This document shows, piece after piece, positions 30,866 through 49,543 of a stretch of 64,000 nt of DNA. The stretch comes from Macropodus opercularis (taxonomy: Eukaryota; Chordata; Actinopteri; Anabantiformes; Osphronemidae). The notes beneath the pieces are model-generated. The model did not search any database. It was not told the DNA's origin and saw only the letters and a list, made by a program, of their open reading frames with translations. The stretch is from assembly GCA_030770545.1 (NCBI GenBank), contig CM061092.1:18601501-18665500 (forward strand), in the 5' to 3' direction. Each line of letters starts with the position of its first letter. Positions within the stretch are counted from its first letter, which is position 1. Made by a program: the position numbers and the translations under genes.

Positions 30866-32846
30866 TATGGGATCAAATTAGGGTCAAATAAAATTTGTAC
30901 CTGTAAAATGATTTGTGCGTGTGTAAACCAGATTTGTACTTGTAATACACTTTGTGTGTCTGTAAAAAGATTTGAACTTGTAGATTTAACAAGAGTTTTA
31001 CCAATATTCACACACACAAATCAAGCCTCTAAGTTACACACAAAATGTGACCCTAAATTTACAAGTACAAAACGGTGACTCTGATTTGACGCTTGAATTT
31101 GATTGGCTAATGAAACCCAATCACTAAGCAGGCTGTCGCAGTCCTTTAGCGAAGCACTACTGGTCCTGAAAGGTGAAGACACAGCGATAAGCGGCGACCG
31201 CCAATAAACCCACGGAGTAATTATATTTAATGTCTATATGTATGATATGATGTACTCTTGTGATATGCTAAGGTGATGTAGCAGCCGGTAAAGGTAAACT
31301 GGTGTTAGTGGCAGAGTGGAGGTTTCTCCTCCCACTGAACAGAGAGCCTGCTCGGGTGTTGGTGCTCACCGGAGCCTGGTGAGTCTGGCAGGTGTTTTTA
31401 AGGGCATGGGTGACTCTGTTCGGCCCTGAATCAAGCTGAGGGAGACTCCGTAGAGTCCGTGTGTTGCACATGCAGGGAAGTCGCTGCTGGTAGGTAACGT
31501 TTTAGCGCATTACCCGTTTTTATATGCACAGAGCTCATGGGCGACGTCTCCTTACGGAGCCGAGCTTTTAGTAGCGATCAGCTGATCTGGTGTTGGCCCG
31601 GGCTGTGGCAGCTGATGTCCAGGTATCACGCATGGTTTTATACTGTAGAATTCCTGGTCGCATTCCACCTGTTTAACCATGTTTTATGTAATTTATGCAG
31701 CGAGCGGAGGGAGGATCCTCTGCTGAAGAGACTGCAGCAGGTCCCTTAGCTGCAAAGCTCTGCTGCTCTGGCTCCACCACTGCGGGGCTGCACTCTGGCC
31801 TGGGAAGAGCGGCCACGACCGCTGTTCTGGTTCTGCCTCAGACTCTGATTCGGATTTAAGGCACATCTGACGACTTGGGGCCGCGAGACGGTCCCTGCTT
31901 CGTTGTCCTGATGTGGACCGGATCTTGTTTATCGCGTTTAGTAGATCTTTTAACTGAATTGACATTGGTATTGGTTTGGTTTATTTTTTCCTGTTTATTT
32001 GCTTTGAATTAACCCAAGCATGGTGGTTTCTGTTTTATTTTGTTTGCATTGGTTTACTCGTGAACATTGTTGCATGTTTTTAAACAGGAAATCGCCTTTT
32101 TTAATTTGAAAGTGTCATTAAAATGTTATAAGCCACAAACTCTGCTCTCTGGTGCTATCCTTGCGTTTTACGTTGGCAGACCTGCTTGGGTTACGTAAAG
32201 GGAAATAACTTGCTGACTCTGTCACATTAGCAATGGTGGTTTTATTGGATGTTTAAGTAGCATGTTAGCGGTCAGGCTGTTAGCATGTTATCTGTGTAGT
32301 GTGAAGGCGGTTAGCACATTGTCCTTCACCGCCGAGACTCAACGTAATAGTTTTTCATCAGGCCGCATAAGTTTACCTACGTAAATAAAAGCCTTGCAGG
32401 TAATACAGTCACTGTCAAGTCTGTCTCGTCATTAAATATAATTACTCTCTGGGTTTAATGGCGCTCGCCGCTTATCGCTGTGTCTTCACCTTTCAGGACC
32501 AGTAGTGCTTCGCTAAAGGACTGCGACAGCCTGCTTGGTGATTGGGTTTCATTAGCCAATCAAATTCAAGCGTCAAATCAGAGTCACCGTTTTGTACTTG
32601 TAAATTTAGGGTCACATTTTGTGCGTAACTTAGAGGCTTGATTTGTGTGTGTGAATATTGGTAAAACTCTTGTTAAATCTACAAGTTCAAATCTTTTTAC
32701 AGACACACAAAGTGTATTACAAGTACAAATCTGGTTTACACACGCACAAATCATTTTACAGGTACAAATACATGCACGCATCTGGGTTACACACGCACAA
32801 ATCATTTTACGGGTACAAATTTTATTTGACCCTAATTTGATCCCAT
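30866..32846. mobile_element. Non-autonomous DNA transposon with about 370-415 bp inverted arms
   Basis: The left arm (30866-31232) and right arm (32430-32846) are near-identical inverted copies that begin TATGGGATCAAATTAGGGTC. A 7-bp direct repeat AGCAATG (30859-30865 and 32847-32853) flanks them. The right arm has an extra unit of about 50 bp of the subterminal ATTTGTACCxGTAAAATGA motif. The 1.2-kb interior is GC-richer, with no recognisable transposase. A 6-8-bp duplication would suit Dada- or hAT/P-like superfamilies; the ends do not decide it. Confidence 0.85.
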
Positions 32847-33392
32847 AGCAATGGCCTGCTTTATTTGTGCATTATTTGATTACTAAGAACTTGTTAGAAT
32901 AGAGACATAAGATAAGGATTTTGTTCCCTACTAATATGTATAAGCTTGAAATATGTTTGTGTGCGTGTGGAGGCAAACTATTAGGAAACTGATGAAGAAA
33001 CCAAAAGTCACTGAAAGTCATCTTTCTGTTGTCTTGATGTACACAGACGTCAAAGCTCCGGGTGTAGTTGTGAAGTTCCTGTGGCTGGAACTTCTTAACA
33101 ATCAAGGACTCAGCAAAACTAAGAATAGATAGATAGATAGATTAGATAGATTGGACTTTATTTATCCCGCAATGGGGAAATTCTGGTGTCCCAGCAGCAG
33201 CATAATTACAGACAGAATAAAAGGATTACAATAATTACAAAAAGAAAAAGAGTAAAATTGTTTGACAGTATGTACATGTATGGACATAAAGTGCGAAGAA
33301 GTTCCAAAAGGAAAAGAAAAATAAAATAAAATAACCTATATGCAACATGTTCACCGCACGGCACACACACACACTATAAACATGCTTTCCAG

Positions 33393-34665
33393 TCATGTTG
33401 ATGTGTTGTGGAGTCTTATTGCCGTGGGTATGAAGGACCTCCGGTAGCGCTCAGTCCTGCACTTCGGGTGCAGCAGTCTCGCGCTGTGCGAGCTGCGTTG
33501 GTCCTCCACGGTTTGGTGCAGGGGGTGGGAGGGGTTGGCCATGATGGACGACAGTTTCGCCCGAGTCCTTCTGTTGTCCACCACCTCGATGGACTCCAGT
33601 GGGCAGCCCAGGACAGAGCCAGCTTTCTTAACCAGTTTGTTCAGTCTCTTCCTGTCTCTGTCCGCGCTGCCGCCCGCCCAGCACACAACGCCGTAGAGGA
33701 TTGCCGATGCCACCACCGTGTCATAAACAGTCCGTAGGAGAGCCCTGCACACCCCAAAGGACCTCAGTCGCCTCAGCAGGTGGAGGCGACTCTGGCCCCT
33801 CCTGTACAGGGCACCAGAGTTGTCGGTCCAGTCCAGGTTTCTGTTGAGGTGGACACCCAGATATTTGTACGTGTCCACCATCTCGATCCCAGAACCCCTA
33901 ATGCACACCGGCGGTGGTGGTGCTGGTTTCCGCCGGAAGTCAATCACCAGCTCCTTTGTTTTTCTGGTGTTCAGAACCAGGTGGTTATCCTCACACCAGT
34001 CTACAAAGTCGGTGATGACCCCCCTATACTCCAGCTCGTTCCCCCCAGATACACATCCAACAATCGCAGTGTCGTCCGAGAACTTCTGCAGGTGGCATTT
34101 GCTGGAGTTGTACCTGAAGTCCGCTGTGTACAGGGTGAACAGGAAGGGCGAGAGCACCGTCCCCTGGGGCCCCCGTGCTGCAGATGACCACGTCAGACAC
34201 ACAGTTGCGCAGCCTCACAAACTGTGGTCTGTCTGTGAGGTAGTTGATGGACCAAGCCGCCAGGTGTTGGTCCACGCCTGCAACCTCCAGCTTCCCCCTC
34301 AGCAGTGCTGGCTGAATGGTGTTGAATGCACTGGAGAAGTCAAAGAACATGACCCTCACAGTGCTCCCGGGGGACTCCAGGTGAGATAGTGCCCGATGCT
34401 GCAGGTAGATGACGGCATCATCCACCCCGATGCCCGCCTGGTTGGCAAACTGCAGCGGGTCCAGCGCTGAGCTCACCTGGGTGCGGAGGTTGCTGAGGAC
34501 AATCCTCTCCATGGTCTTCATCAGGTGAGAGGTCAAGGCCACAGGTCTATAGTGGTTCGGCTCCCTGGGATGTGGTATCTTCGGAACCGGAACCACACAC
34601 GATGTCTTCCAGAGAGCCGGGACCCTCTCCAGGCTCAGACTCAGGTTGAACAGGTGCAGGACCAC
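33393..34665 (-). pseudogene. LINE reverse-transcriptase part, one internal frameshift
   Basis: Two overlapping minus-strand frames (34665-34024 and 34202-33393) carry the consecutive blocks PKIPHPREPNHYRPVALTS, FFDFSSAFNTIQPALL and, after the shift near 34170, PQGTVLSPFLFTLYT, LQKFSDDTAIVG and NTRKTKELVIDF. The catalytic FSDD is intact. The C-terminal YKYLGVHLN and the CRTERYRRSFIPTAIRLHN ending are typical of fish L2 elements. Confidence 0.8.
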
Positions 34666-34748
34666 CTCACTGAGCTGGTCTGCACACTCCCTGAGGAGCC
34701 TGGAGCTGATGTTGTCAGGGCCTGTGGCCTTCCTGGCCTTGTTCTTTC

Positions 34749-36341
34749 TTAGCTCTCTCCTGACCTGGTCCAGAGAGAGGCAGAGGGGGGTGGGGGGTGA
34801 CTGGTCTGAAGCTGTCCACAGTGGGAGTGGGGGGCAGAGTAGTCACCGGGTGGATGAGGTGTTAACAGCTGCAGCTGGTGGGAGTCAACTGTAGCGGAGA
34901 GGTGTGAAGACGGGGGGAGGTTCGACTGGGCTGGTGAGCCAGCAGAATCGAATCTGTTAAAAAACAGATTCAGTTCGTTCGCCCAGGCCCGGTCTCCTGC
35001 AACCTGTTGACCAGCCCCCCTTTGTCCATGGCCTGAGATCTGGCTCAGTCCCCTCCATACCTCTCGCGGGTTGCTCTGCTCCATATGTTGTTCCAGCTTC
35101 CTTCTGTAGCTGTCCTTGCCCCTCCTGATCCCATACTTCAGCTCCCGCTGGACTCTTTTCAGCTCCTCCTTATCTCCTGAGAAGAAAGCCCGCTTCTTCT
35201 CATTCAGGAGGGCTTTCAGTTCAGGGGTCACCCAGGGCTTGTTGTTGGGAAAACACCGTATTGTCCTGGTTGGCACGGTGTTTTCCACACAGAAATTAAT
35301 GTAGTCCGTGACACAGTCTGTGAGACTATCGATGTCCTCCCCGTGAGGACTACAGAGAGTGTCCCAGTCCGTGGTGTGGAAGCAGTCCCTCAGCCGCTCA
35401 CCTGCCTCCTCTGACCAGATCTTCACCACTTTCTCCTGTGGTGGCTGCTTTTTCACCACAGGAGTGTAGACAGGGAACAGGCGGACCAGGTTATGGTCGG
35501 AGCGGCCCAAGGGGGGGAGGGGGGCGGCGGTGTATGCATTCTTTACATTAGCATACAAAAGGTCCAGTGTTTTGTTTTCCCTGGTGTGGCAGTTCACGTA
35601 CTGGTTGAAGTGGGGGAGGGTGGCAGAGAGGGGGGCAGCGGCATGATTCACGTCCCCAGAGATGAGAATCAGGGCCTGCGGGTGTTGTGTCTGCAGCCGG
35701 GACACAGAGCTGTGCACGCGCTCACATGCAGCAGTAGCGTCGGCCGACGGCGGGATGTACACAGTGAGCACGATCACCTGTGAAAACTCCCGCGGGATGT
35801 AGTAACGAACCCTGACCACTAGCAGCTCAACGTCTCTGCTGCAGTGCTGTTCCGTAACAGTGATGTGTCCGGGGTTACACCACCTGTTGTTAATAAACAC
35901 CGCCAGCCCGCCTCCCTTCTTCTTGCCGCTCTCCGCTGTGTTCCGGTCCGCACGAACCAGCGTGAAACCGTCCAGGGAAACCACAGAGTCCGGTGTGTCC
36001 TGGTTCAGCCACGTCTCGGTGAAACACAGCAGGCTGCTCTCCCTGTACTCCCGCTGCAGCCTCGTGAGCGCCGTTAGCTCGTCCATCTTGTTGGAGAGAG
36101 AGCGGACGTTCCCCATGATAACCGAGGGTAGACACGGTTTGTACCTCCGCTTCCTCTCCCGGCGCTTTACTCCAGCTCTGCAGCCACGTCTTTTCCTCCG
36201 CAGCTTTGGAAACGCAGACAAATCCGGCTTCCTCGCGTGGAGAAGCTCAACGCGGCTAAGAGCTAACAGCTGGTCCCGGGTGTAAACAATGGAGCCGCAG
36301 TGAATGTAGTTCCCCGAGGCCGCCTGAAAAGTTGGCACCAC
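34749..36341 (-). pseudogene. LINE endonuclease ORF, frameshifted before the reverse transcriptase
   Basis: 530 codons from ATG 36341. APE-endonuclease motifs appear in order: GNVRSLSNKMDEL, CFTETWLN, SGDVNHAA (usually GDFN) and GRSDHNLV. A basic stretch (RKRRGCRAGVKRRERKRR) lies near residues 48-70. The frame ends at a TAG next to G-rich homopolymers at 34783-34798, where a one-base slip throws the LSLDQVRREL continuation out of frame. Confidence 0.8.
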
Positions 36342-36578
36342 AATGCAAAGGCTAGTGCAAAAGCTAAAAAGTTTGTACCCTTAGATGCACAACTCCTTAG
36401 GGGATTGAGGTAGCCAATGAAAAATAAAACAAAATAGAAAAAAGTGTCCAAAAACAAGAGAAATAGTGAGGAAAGGGAGAGAGCTGCTGAGACGCGCTGC
36501 CACTCACGCGGCGCCATCTTGGAGTCACTAAATGTCACTGAATGTCACTAAATCAAATCCTACAACACAACGTATTTC

Positions 36579-36838
36579 TCACAGTCCTGTTATTCCGTGG
36601 TCCTTTGTTTCAGCTGTAGCCAAACAGGATGCTGATGTATACGTGTCGCTGAAGTGCCTCGTTGGTGACCCGGAGTCACTACATAAGTGTATTTGGCCGA
36701 TGCAGTGGAGAAGCTGCCTGCAGCCTTCACGGCTGTGGTCAGCAGCACCTGAAAAGGTCCAATCCACTTGCGGGCCTTCCAGTGTTTAGGACGATCTCCT
36801 GGTTTCAGAGAGTGCAGTGGGCTGTAGAGCAGTGTCAT
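36579..36838 (-). pseudogene. Retroviral-type pol remnant (integrase C-terminal region)
   Basis: Two minus-strand frames carry the end of a retrovirus-like integrase: a PGD block, then a KHW...GPFQVLLTT block, then a His-containing segment in another frame. The order matches gamma/epsilon-type fish endogenous retroviruses. It is about 260 bp, broken by at least one frameshift, without LTRs or other genes nearby. It is a fossil fragment. Confidence 0.6.
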
Positions 36839-37136
36839 TGAAAAGTTACATCAACGTATGTGAAGATGTCACACATTTCAAACGTATGCCTTTGTTGGTT
36901 GTTTGGATCAGCATATTTTCCGTTTGGCATAGATCTGATTTGTCTCATCGGCTCAAACTCTTTCCAGACAGACACCACTACAGGAGCTTTGGCTTGTCCT
37001 GGTGACGGAGTAGAGCTTTTGTGGCAGCAGCTTAGGAAGAAGGCCGTACTTCACTTGTGGTTCAATTCCCAGGTCCAGACACCCGGAAACAAACCAGGAA
37101 CAAATGACGAACCTAACTGTGGCAGTAATTAATGTG

Positions 37137-37154
37137 GCCACTTGGGGGCAGCAG
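37137..37154 (+). promoter_or_regulatory. CTCF-like motif between the L2 LINE and tbl1xr1
   Basis: GGCCACTTGGGGGCAGCAG is close to the CTCF core consensus. It sits between the repeat-dense block and the end of tbl1xr1. Confidence 0.3.
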
Positions 37155-37965
37155 TCTTCAGCCCAATAAATCCACATTAAGGATTTTACTTGGTGCTGAA
37201 CAGGTTCAGTAATTAGGCTGAATGTCAGATGTCTTCTTGGCTTGATAGATTAGACTGAGCTACATTCAAAGTTATCAGGTCAATGAGTCAACACACAAAT
37301 AACTACTCCATTATTATCAAAATATATTTTATTCTGGACTTGATTCACTGAACTAACTTAAATGACAGATCGGTGTGATATAAGTTGCAGAAAGAAAAAG
37401 GTTTTGAGACACATTGAAGAGATGCTGCTGGATGTGATGCTCTGTTACGGCAGCTCAGATCGAGGCTGACTTCAGGCTGACCACCTTTAAACAAACTCCA
37501 TGGCACTGAACTAAAGATGGCATCAACAGTGCAAGTATTCAATGACGTTTCATAAAAGTTGGTTTCAATTACAGGGAAGACAAACCAAATCTAGTAGACA
37601 GCACATAGAACCTTGGTGATTCAGTGTAGAGGAACTTTTTAATTTATTACAAAAAAAAAGTTGATTGTATGTTAATGTTATTGCTTAAATGTTTCTAAGA
37701 CAGAGCTGCTCTGGAGGCAGGTGTTGGTTTGTCACATCTAACTGAAGGGTGATTAAAGCTTAAACTTTAACTGCATGTACAAACCTGAAGTGTAAGGTCA
37801 GATTTCACAATCACGAGTCAATTAAAGTATCAAGAGATAATTTGTGTTTTAAAGATTTATGACCAGTCCCTGACAATTCATCACTGGATTTAACATCAAC
37901 AGAGAGAATGAGCGTTGCTGATATTCAATTCAACTATAAAACCAAATGGAATTATATTTGTCTCA

Positions 37966-37969
<4 letters not shown>

Positions 37970-38007
<38 letters not shown>
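37970..38007. repeat. (AT)n microsatellite
   Basis: About 19 pure AT units upstream of the tbl1xr1 3' UTR zone. Confidence 0.95.
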
Positions 38008-38008
<1 letters not shown>

Positions 38009-38335
38009 CAAAGACATTCCACATGTGCTCGCTCAAAAGATGCTAAGCAGTGTCTCCGTACTCCTTCAGGTATCCAGTTAGCTGTAGTGCATCCATGTCT
38101 GAGATCACGGTGGAAACATTAGGAAAAAACTGAGCAAGTACCAAAAGACTCACAAATGGCTAATGAAAGGTGATATTGAATGCAAATAACTCTCTTCTGT
38201 GTTTCTAATATAGTCACACAACCAGTGCAGCATCACCCGAGACAAACATAATTCCATTTCAATTCTACATCCAGAGCAACCTGCTGGGACAAGTGTGCCA
38301 AAAACATTCAAGCAAAAGAAAAATTAAAACATTTC

Positions 38336-40377
38336 TTTATTAAAACATAGACAAATTTAGTGGTAATTTGCTCCTGGGGAAACGTTTCCAGAGAAGGTGC
38401 CTTCAGAATGACAGCTCATTAAGCCTTGCGTTACAGGGTCAACCTTTAATATCTGTAAAAGCATCAAAGTAAAAAATTTCAAATTTATAGAACATGTAAA
38501 TCAACACTGTCAATAGATGAATTCACATTACTATAGTGAAATTACAAAATGTAACTTTAAATTTGTCTTTCAAAAAGTAGAAAATGTTTGTAAGTCAGCT
38601 GAAATTTGGCGAAAAGAATGACGGGGTGGCAGATTCAATAAAACACAGTATAGACTGACACTGGTAACAAACCAATTCACATGTCCAGATATTGCTTCTA
38701 TGTTTGATGGGATTTTTGGCTTCAGTCTGAAAAGCAACCTTGCCAGGGATCAATCAGTAAGATTCAACATGAAAACAAAAATACAATCCTCTATGGCTGA
38801 ATCTACGTAGGCTGGGATGTGTGAAGCCCCACTGCATGCCACAGAAATGTGTTATTCAATCAGCAGAAATCTGAAATATTAATAACCATTTTAAATTAAA
38901 CCTTTAAGAGAACAAAGCCAATGAACAAACGTTTCCCCAAGTTGAAAAAGGGTGGTCAACAGACAAATTTGATTATTATAGATCAACATTTGGTTCGCTT
39001 TGAACAGAGGTGTAATAAGCTTAGCTGAGCTAGCCAACACATTACAGGTAGCTAGCAGACGTGTCCTAACTTTACAGTGCTGTATTTTGTTCGGCCTTAT
39101 TAAATCCATGCCATGGCAAGAAATGCCTTTTCCTCTCGTTCATCACTTCCTCCTGGACTTTTCTTTGGCTCTGCCCTCGGCGGTTTAATCGTCTGATATT
39201 ATTACTAGCTCTAAGAAGCTGAATGCAGCACAGTGTTGTGAATGGAACATTGTTCTCTTCACTACCTTAAGGCTAATTCATACTTGTCGAATGTGTCCGT
39301 AACAATATACGAAAGCTCATAAGTTTGTCCACAACAAAGATAGCTAACCTTTATTAGAACCACGCATACACTGTCTTCAGGGTTTAGTTGTCGTCTTTCA
39401 TTATTAATAGTGCACCTCTTCTTGCAGTCGTGTTGAGTGTGCGTTTGGAACGTTTCCCTTCAGGTGGTGAGTTTAAGTGGAACGTAAGAGTTGTGTGTGT
39501 TGCTGGAGGCCTTTGAGGGCGTCTAATTAAAAATACAAGCTATCTGACGGCACCTGACTGACAGATTAAACATTCAGTCAGCTTCTTGCAGAATGTGACT
39601 TCACTCAGACAGCGAACTGCAATGACTTCGTTGTCCAGACAGGACAACCGTGAATGGAGCCATGTAGGTCAGGACAGGGCAGCTGTTGATGAAGCATGTA
39701 GTTGTGCATCACCAGTGTCATGTGCCCAGATGATGCTTGGTGGGAATCCAGAGCATTTCACCTGCATTTTACTGCATCTTGACCCTCCCGCCACTGCTGA
39801 ACCATTGATGAGAGATTGTTCTCCAAACAATAAACCCAACCCCTTCCCAAAGAGATAAAAATATAAAAACATTAAAACATGACATCTGAAATAAAAAAAA
39901 CTAAGTGCCATTGTATTTTATGGTGGAGAGGTTGATATGTCTGCACAATGAGATCCAACTAGCAACAAAGATCAACACTTTTTTCATTGTTTTTTGTTTT
40001 GATGACGATGAGCATGGTCTAAAGATCAAAAAAGCAAAATAGCTTCCAAATTTTGGTACATATACGGATCTGTAACTTTTTTTTGTTCCTTTTTTTTTTT
40101 TGCTGCGTCCTTTCTGCATCTCCATAAGAGTCTGCACAGATAGAAAGGGGCACCTCCATCTGCCCGTTTATCCGTCCATCTGTCTTGTCCATCTGTTCAT
40201 CCCTGTGTCTGGACCTGCTGTGTCGGGTGCTTGCATCCTGTTCCTGGTTCCTGCTTCCTGTCCATCAGTGGGCGGGGCCATAGTCGTAAGCATGAGCAGT
40301 ACGCAGGGCAGGCAGGGACAGTCATTTGGCTATGTACACATTCATGGTCGGTCCATGGCTTCCAACAAACAGCAGCA
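38336..40377 (-). other. tbl1xr1: tbl1xr1 3' UTR zone (extent uncertain)
   Basis: About 2 kb follows the stop without any recognised repeat or reading frame. AATAAA on the minus strand occurs at 39355-39350 and 38341-38336, with further candidates at 37648-37643 and 37333-37328. Vertebrate TBL1XR1 messages have long 3' UTRs, so one or more of these is a plausible end. This is inference only. Confidence 0.3.
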
Positions 40378-46685
<6,308 letters not shown>

Positions 46686-46729
46686 CTTTACTCCTGTTAC
46701 ACCATGAGTTCAGCACACACACACCTAAC

Positions 46730-49110
46730 CTGAAAAACAGAGAGAAAGAGCAAGATTAAATAAAGAAAGAAAAATCACTGCTGCTCCTCATATGACACGA
46801 AAAACTCATTTCGAAGGAATGTAGTGTAAGTGTGTGAGTGTGACTCTTCCATTGTTTGTTCTTATTAACATGTAAAATGTTAATGAAAAGTGTTGAATGG
46901 TGCTGTCACCATTCACCAAGGCATCAGGGCAGCATGATGTGAAACCAGCTTGGAAACCACACTTTAAAGCTGCATGGAGAAACCGACTTAAATGTTTTGT
47001 TAATGCAGGTCTGGGCAACTTTGCTAAATGGAACTGAATTAACTGAGTTCATGTTAGAGTTCAGTCAAGTCGCTACTCTGACTGAAAGAACTGCCCTTTT
47101 TAAGCCAGGTTACCAAAGGTATTTGACCATCTGTGCTAGTAATACATGGTAGGCAGCGTGGCACAGCGTGGTGGGTACACCAGCTCGCAATGCAGGCAGA
47201 ATCAAAACAGCAACATCTAGTGGCTGGTGTGGAAGCAAAGCTGCTTTGATTTACTAGCCATTTATAAATCAGGTGTTAACAGCATGTTGAAATTTGAACC
47301 CTCGATATTGTCTGACATCAAGGCAGCATCCTTGATTCAAACATTTTTCAAACCGCTTCAAATAAAAACACAATTTTCCACCACAACCAATTCGGCTCGA
47401 TGCCCAATTTCCCTGAAAAATAATCAGCCATGTACAGCCTGGAGCTCGGTGTCTGCAGCCCACTTATTCCAGAGGGAGCAGACTTTCTGTGCATTTAATG
47501 GCATTTAAGTGGATGAAACAGTCTCCTGGGTACGGTGAGCACTTGGTTGATTTCAGTTTTCAGGATGTTACATTTTCATCAGCTAGCCCAATAAAACCTT
47601 CAGTAGCTGTGGCCTTAACACTGCAGAAGAAGTCATGATTAGACTGACAAGTGTCATTTGCTATTCTGATCCAGCAACAACATAAAGTAAGAATAAGAAT
47701 TCACAAAACTAAAAAAGACCCTTAATATACATATACCCTCATATTGAGCTACTGATGGCTTCCTGTGTCTACTCATGTGAGCACTGACAATTTCTGCTCC
47801 TCTGGTGTAGTCAGGCCGACAACTAGAGACAGAGGCAGTGCATTCAAGCCAGTGGCATCACCTTCATAAGAGAATAAGGCTGGCACGGCTGAGCTGATCA
47901 GGAATCTGGAGACGGGCAACTACTCTGGGGCCAAGACAGCAGAAGTAGAAGTTCTCTGGCATACTGGCTCAGTGATCCTTATTTACGCCTGGCCCCTCTT
48001 ATCCCCCTCTTATCCCCCTGTTCCTCTGGTGACAAACATGTTTTCCATGGAGACAGCTGTCAGCAAGCAGATTGTTCTGACTGTCAGATGTGGGGTGTGG
48101 TGGGGTAGAGGGCACAAAAGGCAAACCCCTTTAGATAAATACTTGACATAACAAATGCTTCATCATAATTACAAACACTACGAAGTAACTGATGTGGCTG
48201 TGTGGCAATTTGCTGTGATTAAATCATGTCTTACCAGAATTGCACACTTGCTGAACTATTAATAAATCATAAGCAGCTGCCAGGCTCCTTTCACGTCCAA
48301 TTTTAAAAGGTTTCATGCTGCAAATACTTCAGGTGCCTGCATACTTTCAAACACTCAATAGCCCTGCATTCAAGAGTTGGTGTGTATGTGATATAGGTGT
48401 AGTATAAAGACTACTAGTTAAAATAAAATAAGCTTACAATACATTCAATTAATTGATCCTGATACATCTAGAGCAGAAACAAACAGGTACTGAGAGTAGT
48501 GGTGGTTTTTACCAATTATTTCATTATGACTTCAAGTCAGAAGTTTTGAAAATGGCTCTGAAGCAACCAATAAACTGACACTTTACACTGAAATTGAAAC
48601 AAGTGATTTGACTTAGTATAGTATTCCACCTACTATTACTGTTCTTGATCGGTAACACTGGTCATATTGAGTCTGTGGACTAAATCTATGTAATGAAGAA
48701 TGCAAAAAAAAGTATGATTTAAAGGTAGTTAAAGAACAATAGGGTAAAGGTGGTACAGAGGTGGCTTTTCTTTGAACCTGACGTGACAACAGATGGCCTG
48801 AATAATGTATTTAATGCAACATAGTGGGCACACGACCGGCAAAACAACCACTCTTGCATTTAGAGTGAAATAAAAAAGCAGACTGTTGAGTAACAAATCA
48901 GCCCAACCCTCTGCTTAAATCCTAGCTGACAGCAGCAGTGCCTAGAGAGGACCACTGGCTTGTAAATGGCAAGCTGCAATTCCTCGCAACAACCATCCCG
49001 CCACAGTGGCACTGTTGAGCTGCCAGCAGGGATGTTGACAGTATGGAGGAACAGAGGGGGATGGAAGAGGAGCAGGGATTCTCCAGCTCTGCATTTCTTC
49101 CCTCCTCCTG
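46730..49110. other. tbl1xr1 5' intron, no other gene seen
   Basis: AT-rich intron sequence without convincing exons, apart from a short weak tRNA-SINE-like stretch near 47150-47220. Confidence 0.4.
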
Positions 49111-49111
49111 C

Positions 49112-49121
49112 TCCGGCTCTC

Positions 49122-49154
<33 letters not shown>

Positions 49155-49156
49155 TT
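49112..49156. repeat. (CT)n tract
   Basis: Slightly interrupted CTCTTT/CTCT repeat in the tbl1xr1 5' intron. It is responsible for a spurious Arg/Glu-rich minus-strand frame. Confidence 0.9.
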
Positions 49157-49543
49157 GTCACTTCTGCCAGAGACCAAGTGGCCTGTACAGTAAATCTTAA
49201 ATCAAGTCACAGCTTAACAAGACAAAAAATAAAGAAAGCACCCACAAAGACAAATTAACTGCAAAATCAAATCAGAATATGTCATGCAAGATAGAACTTG
49301 TTTCTGCCTGTGCAAGTGTGAAATCATACTGACGAAACTGAACATAGGTCTATTCCTCGCAACATGAAATCAACATGACCAGGTTATGGTTATCAGTCAC
49401 ATACAGTCTAATGAAAGACTTGAGTTCACTCAGAGAGGTGTAATAAGCAGTTTTAGCATTAAACGTATATGGTAACGTGCCGCTTGCTGTTAGAGATAAA
49501 TAGCAGAGAATCAATTAAGTTTTTTTGGTTTCATTGCAGACAT

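Larger units (their letters stand above)
33122..36526 (-). mobile_element. Near full-length L2-like LINE
   Basis: About 3.4 kb. The 5' end is at about 36526 with a YY1-like CAAGATGGCGCC. The 3' end is a CCCCATTGCGGGATAAATAAAG hairpin region followed by (TATC)n at 33124-33153. It encodes an APE-type endonuclease and a reverse transcriptase on the minus strand, in three frames because of two frameshifts. The shared FSDD motif and endonuclease-first order indicate the L2/CR1 group. Confidence 0.85.

Noticed and set aside
33408..36285. Long plus-strand frames (for example 33780-34187, 33820-34389, 35860-36285)
   Set aside because: They are the antisense of the L2-like LINE coding sequence and resemble no protein family.
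48860..49193. Arg/Glu-rich and Ser/Leu-rich frames on both strands
   Set aside because: Caused by the (CT)n tract; no gene signals.
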